64,000 bases of DNA from Micromonospora halotolerans (GCF_032108445.1 NZ_CP134876.1:1798001-1862000); one strand, 5' to 3'; numbered from the stretch's first letter, positions 26,949 to 35,274 are shown. A program made the numbers and translations. Notes: generated by a model from the letters alone, not told the origin.

Positions 26949-27827
26949 TCAGGGCAGGTCGACGAAGTCGTCGAGGAAGTCCCGCGCGGTCGGCGCGTCC
27001 AGCCGGTACGCCACGTTGGTCGCGTAGCAGGGGCCGTCGCCGGTGATGGTGGTGGCGGCCAGCACCCGCTGCCCGCCGATGGTGACGAAGTTCGGGCCGC
27101 CGGAGTCGCCGTAGCAGGCGCCGCCGTAGTCGCGGCTCTCGTTCATCGCCAGCCGTACCCAGGTCTTGTTCAGGGCGTTGAAGCCGACCTCGGCCTTGTT
27201 CCGGACGCCGCCGCCGGGGTGGGTCTGCCCGCCCGGCCCCCGAGCGGCCTCCTCGGTGCCGTAGCCGGCGACCACCCACGTCGCGGCGTCCAGCGCGCGG
27301 GAGCCCAGCGCGTCGAGCTGGCCGGCGGCGGGCAGCGTCGCCGGGGTGAACGGCCACCGCTCCGCCAGCTCGGCGGCCTGGCCGTCGGGGAACTCGATGA
27401 CCGCGATGTCGTGCGCGTCGGCGGAGTTGCCGGGGTAGCCGGGGCTGGTGTGCTCGGTGCCCTCGACCCCGACCTTCGCGGCGGTCTGCGCCGGGGTCAG
27501 CCCCTCGGCCTTCGCCGCGTCGAGCGCGCCCTGCACGTCCTGGGCCAGCGAGACGTAGAAGCGCACGCCGGGCGACCAGTCGGTGGTGCAGTGCGCGGCG
27601 GTGAGGAAGGTGTTCCGGTCGACCATGGTGCCGGAGCAGTACCAGTCGATGGTCTCCGAGACACCGTCGCCGTCGCGGTCCCAGAGGGCCAGCATGGCGC
27701 CGACCTCGGTGCGCTCCGGCGCGGGCTGGGCGTGGTAGGTGTTGATGGCCGACGCGGGGCCGGCGCCGGCCAGGACCGCCGCCAGCGTGGCGGCGCTCAG
27801 GCAGGTGAGAAATGCGGAACGACGCAA
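26949..27827 (-). CDS. Secreted trypsin-like serine protease
   Basis: A 292-residue exported S1 protease. TTG at 27827 is chosen because GGAGG stands five bases upstream and it places a short signal peptide (LRRSAFLTCLSAATLAAVLAGAGPASA in sequence terms residues 1-27) at the N-terminus. The triad is FLTAAHC, DIAVIEF and GDSGGP; disulfide Cys pairs include GACYGDSGG with GPCYATN. The family cleaves after basic residues, consistent with hydrolysis of extracellular protein. Confidence 0.88.
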   Translation of the reverse strand: MRRSAFLTCLSAATLAAVLAGAGPASAINTYHAQPAPERTEVGAMLALWDRDGDGVSETIDWYCSGTMVDRNTFLTAAHCTTDWSPGVRFYVSLAQDVQGALDAAKAEGLTPAQTAAKVGVEGTEHTSPGYPGNSADAHDIAVIEFPDGQAAELAERWPFTPATLPAAGQLDALGSRALDAATWVVAGYGTEEAARGPGGQTHPGGGVRNKAEVGFNALNKTWVRLAMNESRDYGGACYGDSGGPNFVTIGGQRVLAATTITGDGPCYATNVAYRLDAPTARDFLDDFVDLP

Positions 27828-28035
27828 AGAGTCCTCCGGTGCGAGCTGGTGTCCGGGACGGCGACGGCGGCCGGCGGCGGACACGCCCCCTCAGTCGCGT
27901 CCGACACCCCGTCCGGGGTGGCCGCGAGCGCCGGTCCTCGATGTACGCGAGCCTATGACCGGCACACCGCGCCCGCACGATGTGCGGGCCGCAGCGTGTT
28001 CCGACGAATTCTCGTTACATCGCCCCCGAGCACAC

Positions 28036-28067
28036 CACCGGCCGGCCGCGTCCGCGGCCGGCCGGTG
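28036..28067. terminator. Terminator of the Tat beta-helix gene
   Basis: A perfect 15-bp stem (28036-28050 with 28053-28067) lies 14 bp past the stop at 28082 on the minus strand. Confidence 0.7.
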
Positions 28068-28081
28068 TCCTGAATGGCGGA

Positions 28082-29881
28082 TCAGGGGTAGCTGACCACC
28101 GCGCTGGTGCCGTACGAGCCGACCACCGGGGTGCCGGCCTCGTTGACGGTGCGCTCGATGCCGCCGCTGCCGTCCAGGAACACGGTGATCGCGTCGTGGA
28201 ACCGCACGCCGGCCCGCCGCGGCGCCTCGATGGCGCGGTCGCAGCGGATGTCCACGCCCTGGTTGAAGTACGAGTAGACGCCCAGCCCCCACGCCTCGTG
28301 CTCGCGCACGTGGTCGGCGACCTTGTAGGAGGCCCAGCCGTTGCCGGTCGGGCTGCGCCAGGCCGCCTGGCTCGGCGGGTCGTAGGGCAGTTCGCTCTGG
28401 TAGAAGACGGTCCGGCCGCGCTCGCCGTTCCAGATGGTCTGCCAGCGCTGGTAGTGCTCGACGAAGAGCCCGTACGCGGTCACGTCGTCGCCGTTGACCA
28501 CGACTCCGGTGTCGGCCGTGTTCACGGTCCACCCGATGGTGCCCGGCTTGCCGTGGTCGCCGCGCCAGGCCCAGATGTTGTCGATCAGGGTGTGCCGGCT
28601 GTTCACCACGAGGCTGGTCACCGCCCGGCCTGCGTACGGGCCGCCGATGCGGAAGAAGACGTCCTGGAGCGAGATCGGGTTGCCGGCGTGCGACCGGTGG
28701 CTGTGCCGGTCGCCGACCTCGACGAGCACGTCCGACTCGACCGGCCCGGCGTCGACCAGCACACCGGCGATCCGGACGCCGTCCACGTCCTCGACGCGCA
28801 GGGCGGCGTCGCCGGTGGTCGGGGCGAGACTCGGCATGCCGAGGCCGAGCACGACCGTGTCCGGACGCTTGACCCGCAACGCCCGGTCCAGCTGGTAGAC
28901 GCCCGGGGTGAGCAGCAGGTGCCGCCCCCGCGAGAGTTCCTGGTTGATTCGCTTGGCCGAGTCGGTGGGCCTGGCGATGAAGAAGTCGGACAGCGGCAGC
29001 GACGGCACCGGCGGAGCGCCGGCGGCCCAGGTGGTGCCCGCGGTGTCGCGGCGCAGCCGGGGAACGGCCACCCGCCAGCGGCCCGCGCCGTCCACGAAGA
29101 GGTACGGCTTCTCCCGGGTCACCGGGCTGGTCGGCAGCGTCGTGTACGGCGGGTTCGGGAAGCCCTGCGCGGGCGCGCCGACGACGCCGGAGAAGACCTG
29201 GTTCCAGACCCCGTTGGTCCAGTCGCCGCCGAGTTCGCTGTCCCTGGTCAGCCACTGCTGCTGGGACCCGTTGATGGTGATGCCGTCCACTTTGGAGTCG
29301 GCGATGTAGCCGCCGCTGGAGAAGCCGCCGTTGCCGGGCTCCAGCCAGAGGATGCCCTTGATGTGCACCCGGCGCATCGGGGACGCCTGGGAGACCGCCC
29401 ACTGGTTCGACCAGTCGGTCGGGCTGACGGCGAGGTTCTCCACCGAGCGCCAGAAGTTGGTCAGCGCGGAGATGCCGGCCTCCGAGTTCGGGTCGGGTTG
29501 GCCGATCACCCGCACCGCGCCGTGGATCTCCACGTCGTCGGGGTGCGCGCCCAGGCCGGCCACGGTGGTGTAGTAGCCGAGCCGGGCGTTCACCTCGTAC
29601 CGGCCGGGCTTGAACAGCACGGCGTAGCGGTCGAGGCCCATCTCGTTGTGCTCCTGGCCGGCGAAGATCCGGTCCAGGTTGGACTGGATCTCCTCGACCG
29701 GGGTGGCCGGGTCGTACACGAAGACGTTGGGGCCGAAGTCCGGCTCGGCGCCCTCGCCGTGGCCGTGACCGGCCGGCGACGCGGCGGCGGATGCGGCCGG
29801 GAGCCCGAGGGCGGTGACCGACGCCGCCGAGGCGGCGGTGAGGGCGAGGAAGCGGCGGCGGGAGGGGTCTACTGGTCTCAT
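28082..29881 (-). CDS. Tat-exported right-handed beta-helix protein
   Basis: A 599-residue protein. Residues 1-33 are a twin-arginine signal (SRRRFLALTAASAASV) with an Ala-rich core. The mature part has repeated beta-helix-like rungs: VRIAGVLVDAGPVESDV, SLVVNSRHTLIDNIWAWRGDHG, WTVNTADTGVVVNGDDVTAYG. It resembles pectate-lyase-fold exoproteins of Streptomyces, often labelled adenylyl cyclase without basis. A polysaccharide-binding or cleaving role is likely, supported by the LacI-type operator at its promoter. No catalytic motif is certain. Confidence 0.8.
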   Translation of the reverse strand: MRPVDPSRRRFLALTAASAASVTALGLPAASAAASPAGHGHGEGAEPDFGPNVFVYDPATPVEEIQSNLDRIFAGQEHNEMGLDRYAVLFKPGRYEVNARLGYYTTVAGLGAHPDDVEIHGAVRVIGQPDPNSEAGISALTNFWRSVENLAVSPTDWSNQWAVSQASPMRRVHIKGILWLEPGNGGFSSGGYIADSKVDGITINGSQQQWLTRDSELGGDWTNGVWNQVFSGVVGAPAQGFPNPPYTTLPTSPVTREKPYLFVDGAGRWRVAVPRLRRDTAGTTWAAGAPPVPSLPLSDFFIARPTDSAKRINQELSRGRHLLLTPGVYQLDRALRVKRPDTVVLGLGMPSLAPTTGDAALRVEDVDGVRIAGVLVDAGPVESDVLVEVGDRHSHRSHAGNPISLQDVFFRIGGPYAGRAVTSLVVNSRHTLIDNIWAWRGDHGKPGTIGWTVNTADTGVVVNGDDVTAYGLFVEHYQRWQTIWNGERGRTVFYQSELPYDPPSQAAWRSPTGNGWASYKVADHVREHEAWGLGVYSYFNQGVDIRCDRAIEAPRRAGVRFHDAITVFLDGSGGIERTVNEAGTPVVGSYGTSAVVSYP

Positions 29882-29909
29882 CTGCCTGCCTGTTCGGTGA
29901 TGGGGAACG

Positions 29910-29921
29910 GAGAGCGCTCTC
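29910..29921. promoter_or_regulatory. LacI-family-type operator upstream of the beta-helix gene
   Basis: GAGAGCGCTCTC is a perfect 12-bp palindrome 29 bp before the start codon. It matches the core of operators bound by LacI-family sugar regulators such as CebR (GGGAGCGCTCCC). Confidence 0.55.
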
Positions 29922-29977
29922 TGCGCGTTCCTACCGCATCGCCATCGATCCCGCCAGACTCGACTCCGGTTCCGGAA

Positions 29978-30334
29978 CTAGCTCCGGGCGTCGTACCGGG
30001 CCCGGGCGGCCTCCACCTCGGTCAGGTGGGTGGTGGCCCACGCCTCCAGGCCGGCGACCAGGTCGAGCAGGCTCCGGCCCAGGTCGGTGAGCGCGTAGTC
30101 GACCCGCGGCGGCACGCTGGCGTGCACGGTCCGGGTGACGATGCCGTCGCGCTCCAGGCCGCGCAGGGTCTGGGTGAGCATCTTCTGGCTGATCCCGTCG
30201 ATCCGCTCGGCCAGCTCGCCGTAGCGCTTGTCGCCGCCGGCGAGGGTGAGCACGACCAGCACACTCCAGCGGTCGCCGATCCGGTCCAGGACCTTCCGGC
30301 TGCCGCAGTTCCGGTTGAACGGGTCCGCCTGCAC
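29978..30334 (-). CDS. HxlR-family transcriptional regulator
   Basis: A 118-residue winged-helix protein with the family signature NCGSRKVLDRIGDRWSVLVVLTL and KRYGELAERIDGISQKMLTQTLRGLERDG. The Cys near residue 10 is the position used as redox switch in YodB/HypR-like members. GTG 30334 is preferred because AAGGAG is nine bases upstream; ATG 30385 would add 17 residues. It is divergent from an SDR oxidoreductase, a common pairing where the regulator represses the reductase until electrophile stress. Confidence 0.9.
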   Translation of the reverse strand: MQADPFNRNCGSRKVLDRIGDRWSVLVVLTLAGGDKRYGELAERIDGISQKMLTQTLRGLERDGIVTRTVHASVPPRVDYALTDLGRSLLDLVAGLEAWATTHLTEVEAARARYDARS

Positions 30335-30381
30335 GTGGCCACTCTCCTTCAGTGCGTACCGAACTTGAAGGTGCCTACTCT

Positions 30382-30415
30382 CCAACGGGAAGTAAGGCGA
30401 CGGTGTTCCCGTTGG
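30382..30415. promoter_or_regulatory. Perfect 10-bp inverted repeat between hxlR and the SDR gene
   Basis: CCAACGGGAA (30382-30391) and its exact complement TTCCCGTTGG (30406-30415) are separated by 14 bp in the 122-bp divergent region. It is probably the HxlR operator. A weaker inverted repeat (AGTGCGTACC with GGTGCCTACT) lies just to the left. Confidence 0.5.
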
Positions 30416-30456
30416 CGTGGGAAGACAGTTGATGTCGCAACCAACAGGGAGTGCTC

Positions 30457-31302
30457 ATGTCCATCGTCGTCACCGGCGCCACCGGTCACCTCGGCCGCCT
30501 GATCGTCGAAGCGCTGCTCGACCGGGGCGTACCCGCCGACCGGATCGTGGCGCTCGGCCGGGACACCGACCGGCTCGCCGGCCTCGCCGCGCGGGGCGTG
30601 GCGACCCGGCGGGGCGACTACGACGACCCCGAATCGCTGCGGGCCGCCTTCGCGGGCGCCGAGAAGCTGATGTTCGTCTCCGGCAGCGAGGTCGGGCGGC
30701 GGGTGGTGCAGCACGGCAACGTGGTCACCGCCGCCCGGGAGGCCGGCGTCGGGCTGATCGTCTACACCAGCATCGCGAACGCGGACACCTCCAGTCTTGC
30801 GCTCGCCGCCGAACACCAGGCGACCGAGCAGCTGATCCGCGACTCGGGCCCGCCGCACGTGTTCCTGCGCAACAGCTGGTACCTGGAGAACTACACCGGC
30901 CAGCTCCCCACGTACCTCCGGCACGGGGTCGCGGGCGCGGCCGGTGACGGCCGGGTCAGCGCCGCCACCCGCGCCGACTACGCCGCGGCCGCCGCGTCGG
31001 TGCTCACGGCCGCGGACCAGGCCGGAGCGGTGTACGAGCTGGGCGGCGTCCCGTTCACCATGACCGAGCTGGCCGCCGAGGTCTCCCGGCAGGCCGGCGC
31101 CACGGTCTCCTACCTCGACCTGCCGGTGGACAAGTACACCGAGCTGCTGGTCGCGGCCGGCGTGCCCGAGGCGTACGCGGCCGTGCTCGCCGACGCCGAC
31201 CGGGGCATCACCCAAGGCGAGCTGGAGGTCGGCGACGACCTGGCCCGGCTGCTCGGCCGCACCCCGACCACGCTCGCCGAGGCGATCCGCGCCGCCCTCT
31301 GA
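30457..31302 (+). CDS. NmrA/QorB-like NAD(P)-binding oxidoreductase
   Basis: A 281-residue atypical SDR protein. The N-terminal GATGHLGRLIVEAL is the NAD(P) glycine motif. The body has FVSGSEVGRRVVQHGNVV and LRNSWYLENYTGQLP, typical of QorB/YtfG-type quinone reductases and NmrA-like sensors. It probably reduces quinones or similar electrophiles. ATG 30457 is chosen for GGGAG six bases upstream. It is controlled, by inference, by the divergent HxlR regulator. Confidence 0.87.
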   Translation: MSIVVTGATGHLGRLIVEALLDRGVPADRIVALGRDTDRLAGLAARGVATRRGDYDDPESLRAAFAGAEKLMFVSGSEVGRRVVQHGNVVTAAREAGVGLIVYTSIANADTSSLALAAEHQATEQLIRDSGPPHVFLRNSWYLENYTGQLPTYLRHGVAGAAGDGRVSAATRADYAAAAASVLTAADQAGAVYELGGVPFTMTELAAEVSRQAGATVSYLDLPVDKYTELLVAAGVPEAYAAVLADADRGITQGELEVGDDLARLLGRTPTTLAEAIRAAL

Positions 31303-31315
31303 CACCCGCCCCTGG

Positions 31316-31342
31316 CCGCCGTCCCTCGACCCGGGACGGCGG
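31316..31342. terminator. Bidirectional terminator between SDR and HAD-IIB genes
   Basis: A perfect 10-bp stem (31316-31325 with 31333-31342) with a 7-nt loop between convergent stops. Confidence 0.7.
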
Positions 31343-32119
31343 TCAGGCCGGCTCGGTCCGCAGCTTCACCAGGTCGTCGACGAGGCTCTCCACGTAGTCG
31401 GCCGTCTCCTCCCAGCGGGTGACGGCGACGCAGCGGCAGCCCATGGCCTTGACCGGGTAGTCGTTGCCGCCCACGTCGAGCCGGTCACCGACGAAGAGCA
31501 CGTTGTCGATCTTCAGGTCCAGGCACTCCAGCAGCTTCCGCATGCCGTACGCCTTGTCCACACCCTTGCGGGTGACGTCGATCGAGGTCGAGCCGCCGCC
31601 GCGGACCTCCAGGTCGGGCAGCTTCGCGGCGACCGCGTCCCGGAGCCGCTTCTTCTTGCTGCCGTCCGGGTCCCAGCCGTACTTCTCGGCCGGCGGGGCG
31701 GACTGGCCCAGCGCCGAGAAGGTGATCTGACTGCCCCGGTCCTCGATGATGTCGCCCCAGGTCCTCGGCTCCCAGAGGTCGAGCGCCTGCGCCGACTCGG
31801 TGAGCGCCGCGATGACCCGGGCCTTGTCCGCCTCGCTCAGGTCCTCGGCGTAGACCAGCCGCCAGTCGCCGTCCATCCAGCGGTAGTAGCGGGTGCCGCA
31901 GGTCGGCATCAGGTGCAGCCGCCCGCGCTGCTCCTCGGTCAGGTCGAGGTGCGCCAGCACCTGCGCCTCGAACTGCTCGAACCGGCCACCGGAGATGATC
32001 AGCACATCCACCTCGGTGAGCAGGTGGCCGAGGAGCTCCGCCATCCGACGATCGATCTGGGACTTGGAAACCGCCAGCGTGTCGTCCAGGTCGAACGCCA
32101 CCACTCGAAGATCGTTCAC
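31343..32119 (-). CDS. HAD-IIB family phosphatase
   Basis: A 258-residue cytoplasmic hydrolase. Motif I is VVAFDLDDTLAVSKSQID near the N-terminus, motif II LIISGGRFEQF, and the C-terminal part has NVLFVGDRLDVGGNDYPV with the conserved Asp residues. The insert between motifs II and III is the large IIB cap, resembling phosphomannomutase/sucrose-phosphatase-type members. The substrate is probably a sugar phosphate. GTG 32119 follows GGTGG. Length is normal. Confidence 0.88.
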   Translation of the reverse strand: MNDLRVVAFDLDDTLAVSKSQIDRRMAELLGHLLTEVDVLIISGGRFEQFEAQVLAHLDLTEEQRGRLHLMPTCGTRYYRWMDGDWRLVYAEDLSEADKARVIAALTESAQALDLWEPRTWGDIIEDRGSQITFSALGQSAPPAEKYGWDPDGSKKKRLRDAVAAKLPDLEVRGGGSTSIDVTRKGVDKAYGMRKLLECLDLKIDNVLFVGDRLDVGGNDYPVKAMGCRCVAVTRWEETADYVESLVDDLVKLRTEPA

Positions 32120-32361
32120 GAAGTACCACCATGTCGTCGCGGGCAAGGCCAGGACTAGCAGGGTACCGACGTGACCCACCGGCACCCCGATGGCCCGGGG
32201 CTGGCGCCCGGTCGAGGCCGCCGACCACGGCGCAGCCCCTCGCACGCAGGTTAACAGCGCCGGCGGAGGCAACCGGCCGGTTCCGGAGGCCCGTCACGCC
32301 GGCGGGGCTGCACCCTAAAAACCCGTTGGACAGGGCCGGCATCGGCGGCGATCGTGGCGCC

Positions 32362-33099
32362 ATGCGCCAGGACGAGATCTGGGACGCCGAGACGGCCCAG
32401 CACTACGACACACCGGGCACCGGGATGTTCGCGCCGGAGGTGCTCGGACCCACGGTGGACCGCCTCGCCGCGCTCGCCGGGGGCGGACGCGCCCTCGAGT
32501 TCGCCGTCGGCACCGGCCGGGTGGCCGTCCCGCTGGCGGAACGCGGCGTGCCGGTCACCGGGATCGAGCTGTCCGTACCGATGATCGAGCAGCTGCGGAC
32601 GAAGGCCGACGAGAACACGATCCCGGTGGTCGTCGGCGACATGACGACGGCCACGGCGCCCGGCGACCACAGCCTCGTCTACCTGGTCTACAACACCATC
32701 TCCAACCTGCTCGACCAGGCGGAACAGGTTGCCTGCTTCCGCAACGCGGCCCGCCACCTCGGCCCCGGCGGGCGGTTCGTCATCGAGCTGTGGGTGCCCG
32801 AGCTGCGCAAACTGCCCCCCGGTCAGCAGGCGACGGTGTGGTGCGCCGAGCCCGGCTACATCGGCCTGGACACCTACGACGTGCTGCACCAGCAGGTCGT
32901 ATCGCACCACTTCCGGTTCGGCGAGGGCCGCGAGGCGCGGCTGTCCCGCAGCCCGCACCGCTACATCTGGCCCGCCGAGCTGGACCTGATGGGCCAGCTG
33001 GCCGGGTTCGAGCTGGAGTCCCGGCACGCGGACTGGTCCGGGGCCGAGTTCACCGAGGAGTCCCGCTCCCACGTGTCCGTGTACCGCCTGCCCGGCTGA
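32362..33099 (+). CDS. Class I SAM-dependent methyltransferase
   Basis: A 245-residue methyltransferase. Motif I is ALEFAVGTGRVAVPLAERG (the usual E-x-G-x-G-x-G in E-F-A-V-G-T-G form), with VTGIELSVPMIEQLR at motif post-I and VVVGDMTTA as motif II. YNTISNLLDQAEQVACF is typical of the ubiE/SmtA-like group. Substrate unknown. The ATG is weakly preceded by GGCG only. Confidence 0.88.
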   Translation: MRQDEIWDAETAQHYDTPGTGMFAPEVLGPTVDRLAALAGGGRALEFAVGTGRVAVPLAERGVPVTGIELSVPMIEQLRTKADENTIPVVVGDMTTATAPGDHSLVYLVYNTISNLLDQAEQVACFRNAARHLGPGGRFVIELWVPELRKLPPGQQATVWCAEPGYIGLDTYDVLHQQVVSHHFRFGEGREARLSRSPHRYIWPAELDLMGQLAGFELESRHADWSGAEFTEESRSHVSVYRLPG

Positions 33100-33368
33100 C
33101 CGGCGACTCCGCCCGGCACGGTCGGTCGACCGCCGGGCTGCGGCGCTCCAGGAGGCAACCGGCGGACGAGGAACCGGTGCACCAGCAGCGACATCGCCAG
33201 GCCGACGAGAAGGGGCGGCACCCAGACCTGAAGCAGGTCCCAGACGTCCGGACCCGGTCCCGCGCACGCCAGCGTCTTCTTCGTGCACAGCCTCACCGGG
33301 CCGGGCCGCTCCGGGCCCAGACCCAGGAACTCGCGGCCGAGGACCAGGGTCGCCGTCACGACCGGCAC
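32961..33368 (-). CDS. Possible two-helix membrane protein with unclear start
   Basis: A minus-strand frame with two good membrane helices (WYALAVLVPVVTATLVLG and WVPPLLVGLAMSLLVHRFLV) joined by a loop with Cys pairs (RLCTKKTLACAG). The protein-like stretch begins near 33455, but no ATG, GTG or TTG occurs in frame between there and GTG 33368, which would cut helix 1. The frame has no stop until 32961 and so overlaps the methyltransferase antisense by 139 bp. Either it uses a rare start, or it is decayed, or the frame is accidental. Confidence 0.35.
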   Translation of the reverse strand: MPVVTATLVLGREFLGLGPERPGPVRLCTKKTLACAGPGPDVWDLLQVWVPPLLVGLAMSLLVHRFLVRRLPPGAPQPGGRPTVPGGVAGQPGRRYTDTWERDSSVNSAPDQSACRDSSSNPASWPIRSSSAGQM

Positions 33369-33532
33369 GAGGACGGCCAGGGCGTACCAGCCCGGCGAAA
33401 CTCCGTCGCCGCACGGCCCCGTCCATGGATCGGGATCGTAGCAACGATCTTGCGCAGGACGGGCGACCGTGCATGTCCCCTGGTCACCGTCCGAGGCACG
33501 TTGCCGCCACCGGTGGCGTGCGGCCCGCCGCG

Positions 33533-33949
33533 TCAGGCAGCGAGTTGCGCCCGCAGCCCCCACCGGTCGATCTGGATCCAGTACTCCGCGATCCTGCCGT
33601 CGGCGACCCGGTATACACAGCTGGTCACCTGGATGACCGGCTGGCCGGTGGGCGCCAGCCCGTCGACGGTCCCGACGTGGACCCCGTGCTGGGTCCACCG
33701 CGCGTACACCTTGTCGCCGGAGCCGAACAACTCGTCGATCTCCAACCGGAACGGCCCGTAGGCCGCGAGCATCTCCTCGACGTGCTCGGCGTACTCCCGC
33801 GGGGTGCGGGTGATGGTCGCGGGGTCCTCGGCCTGCACCTGGTGGGCGATCACCGCGGTCGCCATCAGCCGGTCGGCCTGCCGGGGATCGGCTCCCGAGC
33901 GGACGACCTCAAGAAACTCCCGGACCACCGAGACTGGATCATGGCTCAC
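33533..33949 (-). CDS. SnoaL-like/NTF2-fold protein
   Basis: A 138-residue small protein of the SnoaL-type cyclase/NTF2 fold: VREFLEVVRSGADPRQADRLM, then an EEMLAAYGPFRLEIDELFGSGDKVYARW helix-strand pattern, and RVADGRIAEYWIQIDRWGL at the C-terminus. Members include ester cyclases of polyketide pathways and many uncharacterised detoxifying or binding proteins. No polyketide genes are near. Confidence 0.85.
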   Translation of the reverse strand: MSHDPVSVVREFLEVVRSGADPRQADRLMATAVIAHQVQAEDPATITRTPREYAEHVEEMLAAYGPFRLEIDELFGSGDKVYARWTQHGVHVGTVDGLAPTGQPVIQVTSCVYRVADGRIAEYWIQIDRWGLRAQLAA

Positions 33950-34051
33950 GGATCAATCTTGTCCCACGGGATCGTTTCCGCATGGCGGGGCGTGCGCCCT
34001 GTGCGTGCCGTCACCGGGTGACGAGCACGACGATCGGTGATCAAGATGCTC

Positions 34052-34098
34052 ACCTGGTGCCCCGGCAGGATTCGAACCTGCGACACAGGGTTTAGGAA
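34052..34098. repeat. Left attachment-site copy: 3' half of tRNA-Arg
   Basis: A 47-nt copy of the 3' half of the tRNA-Arg at 35186-35261, in the same orientation as the right copy, differing by one deleted C and one substitution. It runs from just past the CCA end through the T-arm and variable loop to the anticodon. Similarity continues weakly to the left (GATCGGTGATCAAG versus GATCGTTGATCAAG). It is the duplicated att core of an inserted element. Confidence 0.85.
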
Positions 34099-34302
34099 GT
34101 GTGGACACGGGCGGAAGTCGCTCGGCAATGACCCGGCTTAACCTGCGTCGCCATGCTGACCGTCACGCCCGGGAGCTGACCCGCAGTTGACCGTCGTCGC
34201 CCACCTCTACGGGCACGCAACGGGCATGCGGACCGGTTCCAGGTCGTTCCGCTCGGCTGACCAGCCCGGCACGACCACCGCAGGCTGGTCGCACCGATGC
34301 GG

Positions 34303-34611
34303 CTACCAGTACGTCAGGCGGAACACGTCCCGGGCAACCAGGCCGCCCGGCGGCCGCAACGGGTCGTAGCCGTCACGGACGTACTCCGCTCGCTGATGGG
34401 AGCGGAGAACAAGACGATGGCCGGCGAACACCAGGATGAAGCCAACGGCAGCCATCGGCGCCGCCGCCTGTGGGGGCATCAGCCGTACACCCGCCGCCCG
34501 GAACGGCCACGGTAGAACAGCCAAGAGGATCGCCAAACGGTATACCCAGATGCCGGCGCGGTAGGTGATAAGCCGCCGGCACGCCGCGAACTCGTTGCTG
34601 TCGATTGACAC
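34303..34611 (-). CDS. Small membrane protein inside the element relic
   Basis: A 102-residue protein with two hydrophobic segments (WVYRLAILLAVLPWPF and APMAAVGFILVFAGHRLVL). GTG 34611 is preceded by TAACCT and 6 nt, suggesting leaderless expression. I do not recognise a family. It may be cargo left from the inserted element. Confidence 0.5.
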   Translation of the reverse strand: MSIDSNEFAACRRLITYRAGIWVYRLAILLAVLPWPFRAAGVRLMPPQAAAPMAAVGFILVFAGHRLVLRSHQRAEYVRDGYDPLRPPGGLVARDVFRLTYW

Positions 34612-34729
34612 CGCGCTAGGTTAGTCCGTGCTCGACTCTCATCGCCGGCCCTGCCGTCGCCGCTGCCCTTGTCGGGCATCCGTCGGCGCTGCCGGTTAAC
34701 CGCGCCTCTCCCCGAAGCCCATCTCCGCG

Positions 34730-35164
34730 GTGAGTCCGCACATCGAGCTGCGGATCGGGGAAGCGCTCGCGCTGCGGCGTCGTCACCTGGACGTCAGCTC
34801 GGGTCGGGTGGCCGTCGCCCAGGCGGTGGCGCAGGTGCCCGGCGGTCCGGTCATCGACACTCCTAAGAACGACCAGCGGCGGGAGCTGGCCGTGCCGGCG
34901 TTCGTGGTGCAGCTGCTCCGGGAGCACCTGACGCCCCACGACCTGCGGGCCACGCACGCGAGCTGGGTCGCGGACTCGCACGGCGTCCTGGTGGCAGCTC
35001 GCCGGCTGGGGCACGCCAATGCCAGCGTGACGACCCGCCACTACGTCCGGGCTGTCGACGGTGGGGACGCTGAGGTCGCTCAGCACCTGGACGCGAGCGG
35101 GACGAAGGTAGCGAGGCGATCGGGCACGCAGCGGGCACGGAAGCCCCGGAAGGCGGAGCAGTGA
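34730..35164 (+). pseudogene. int: Internally deleted tyrosine recombinase (integrase)
   Basis: A 144-residue remnant that keeps only pieces of the catalytic domain. Counting from GTG 34730, the catalytic elements are Arg8 (LRIGEALALR), Lys46 (DTPKNDQRR), His70-x-x-Arg73 (TPHDLRATHASW), His95 (RRLGH) and Tyr105 (TTRHYVRAV). The spacing between Arg8 and His70 is much shorter than in intact integrases, so at least 50 residues are missing near the LREHLTPHDLR junction, and the whole N-terminal DNA-binding domain is gone. The stop is 22 bp from the tRNA end, the normal position for such an integrase. Confidence 0.8.
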
Positions 35165-35185
35165 TCGTTGATCAAGGGTGTGACC

Positions 35186-35261
35186 TGGTGCCCCCGGCAG
35201 GATTCGAACCTGCGACACACGGTTTAGGAAACCGATGCTCTATCCCCTGAGCTACGAGGGC
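35186..35261 (-). tRNA. tRNA-Arg (anticodon CCU)
   Basis: A 76-nt gene with CCA encoded. Read on the minus strand the acceptor stem GCCCTCG pairs with CGGGGGC, the D-arm contains TAGCTCAGGGGATAGAGC, the anticodon loop is TTCCTAA (anticodon CCT), and the T-arm contains GGTTCGAATCC. It reads the AGG arginine codon. Its 3' half is the integration site of the element described at 34052-35230. Confidence 0.95.
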
Positions 35262-35274
35262 GCGAGGGCCTAGT

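Larger units (their letters stand above)
34052..35230. mobile_element. Relic of a tRNA-Arg-inserted integrative element
   Basis: About 1.18 kb between the two tRNA-derived direct repeats. It contains a short membrane-protein gene (34303-34611), an internally deleted tyrosine recombinase next to the tRNA (34730-35164) and anonymous sequence. The stretch 34099-34302 holds no gene I can support. The layout (integrase beside the intact tRNA, att repeat at the far end) is standard for actinomycete integrative elements, here reduced to its ends. Confidence 0.8.

Noticed and set aside
33533..33949. Polyketide gene cluster because of SnoaL-like and SRPBCC cyclase-like proteins
   Set aside because: No ketosynthase, acyl carrier protein or other polyketide genes occur in the window. 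Both folds are widespread in unrelated roles.
34054..34130. A second tRNA gene on the minus strand
   Set aside because: Only the 3' half matches tRNA-Arg. The 5' half (acceptor, D-arm) is missing, so it is an att copy, not a functional tRNA.
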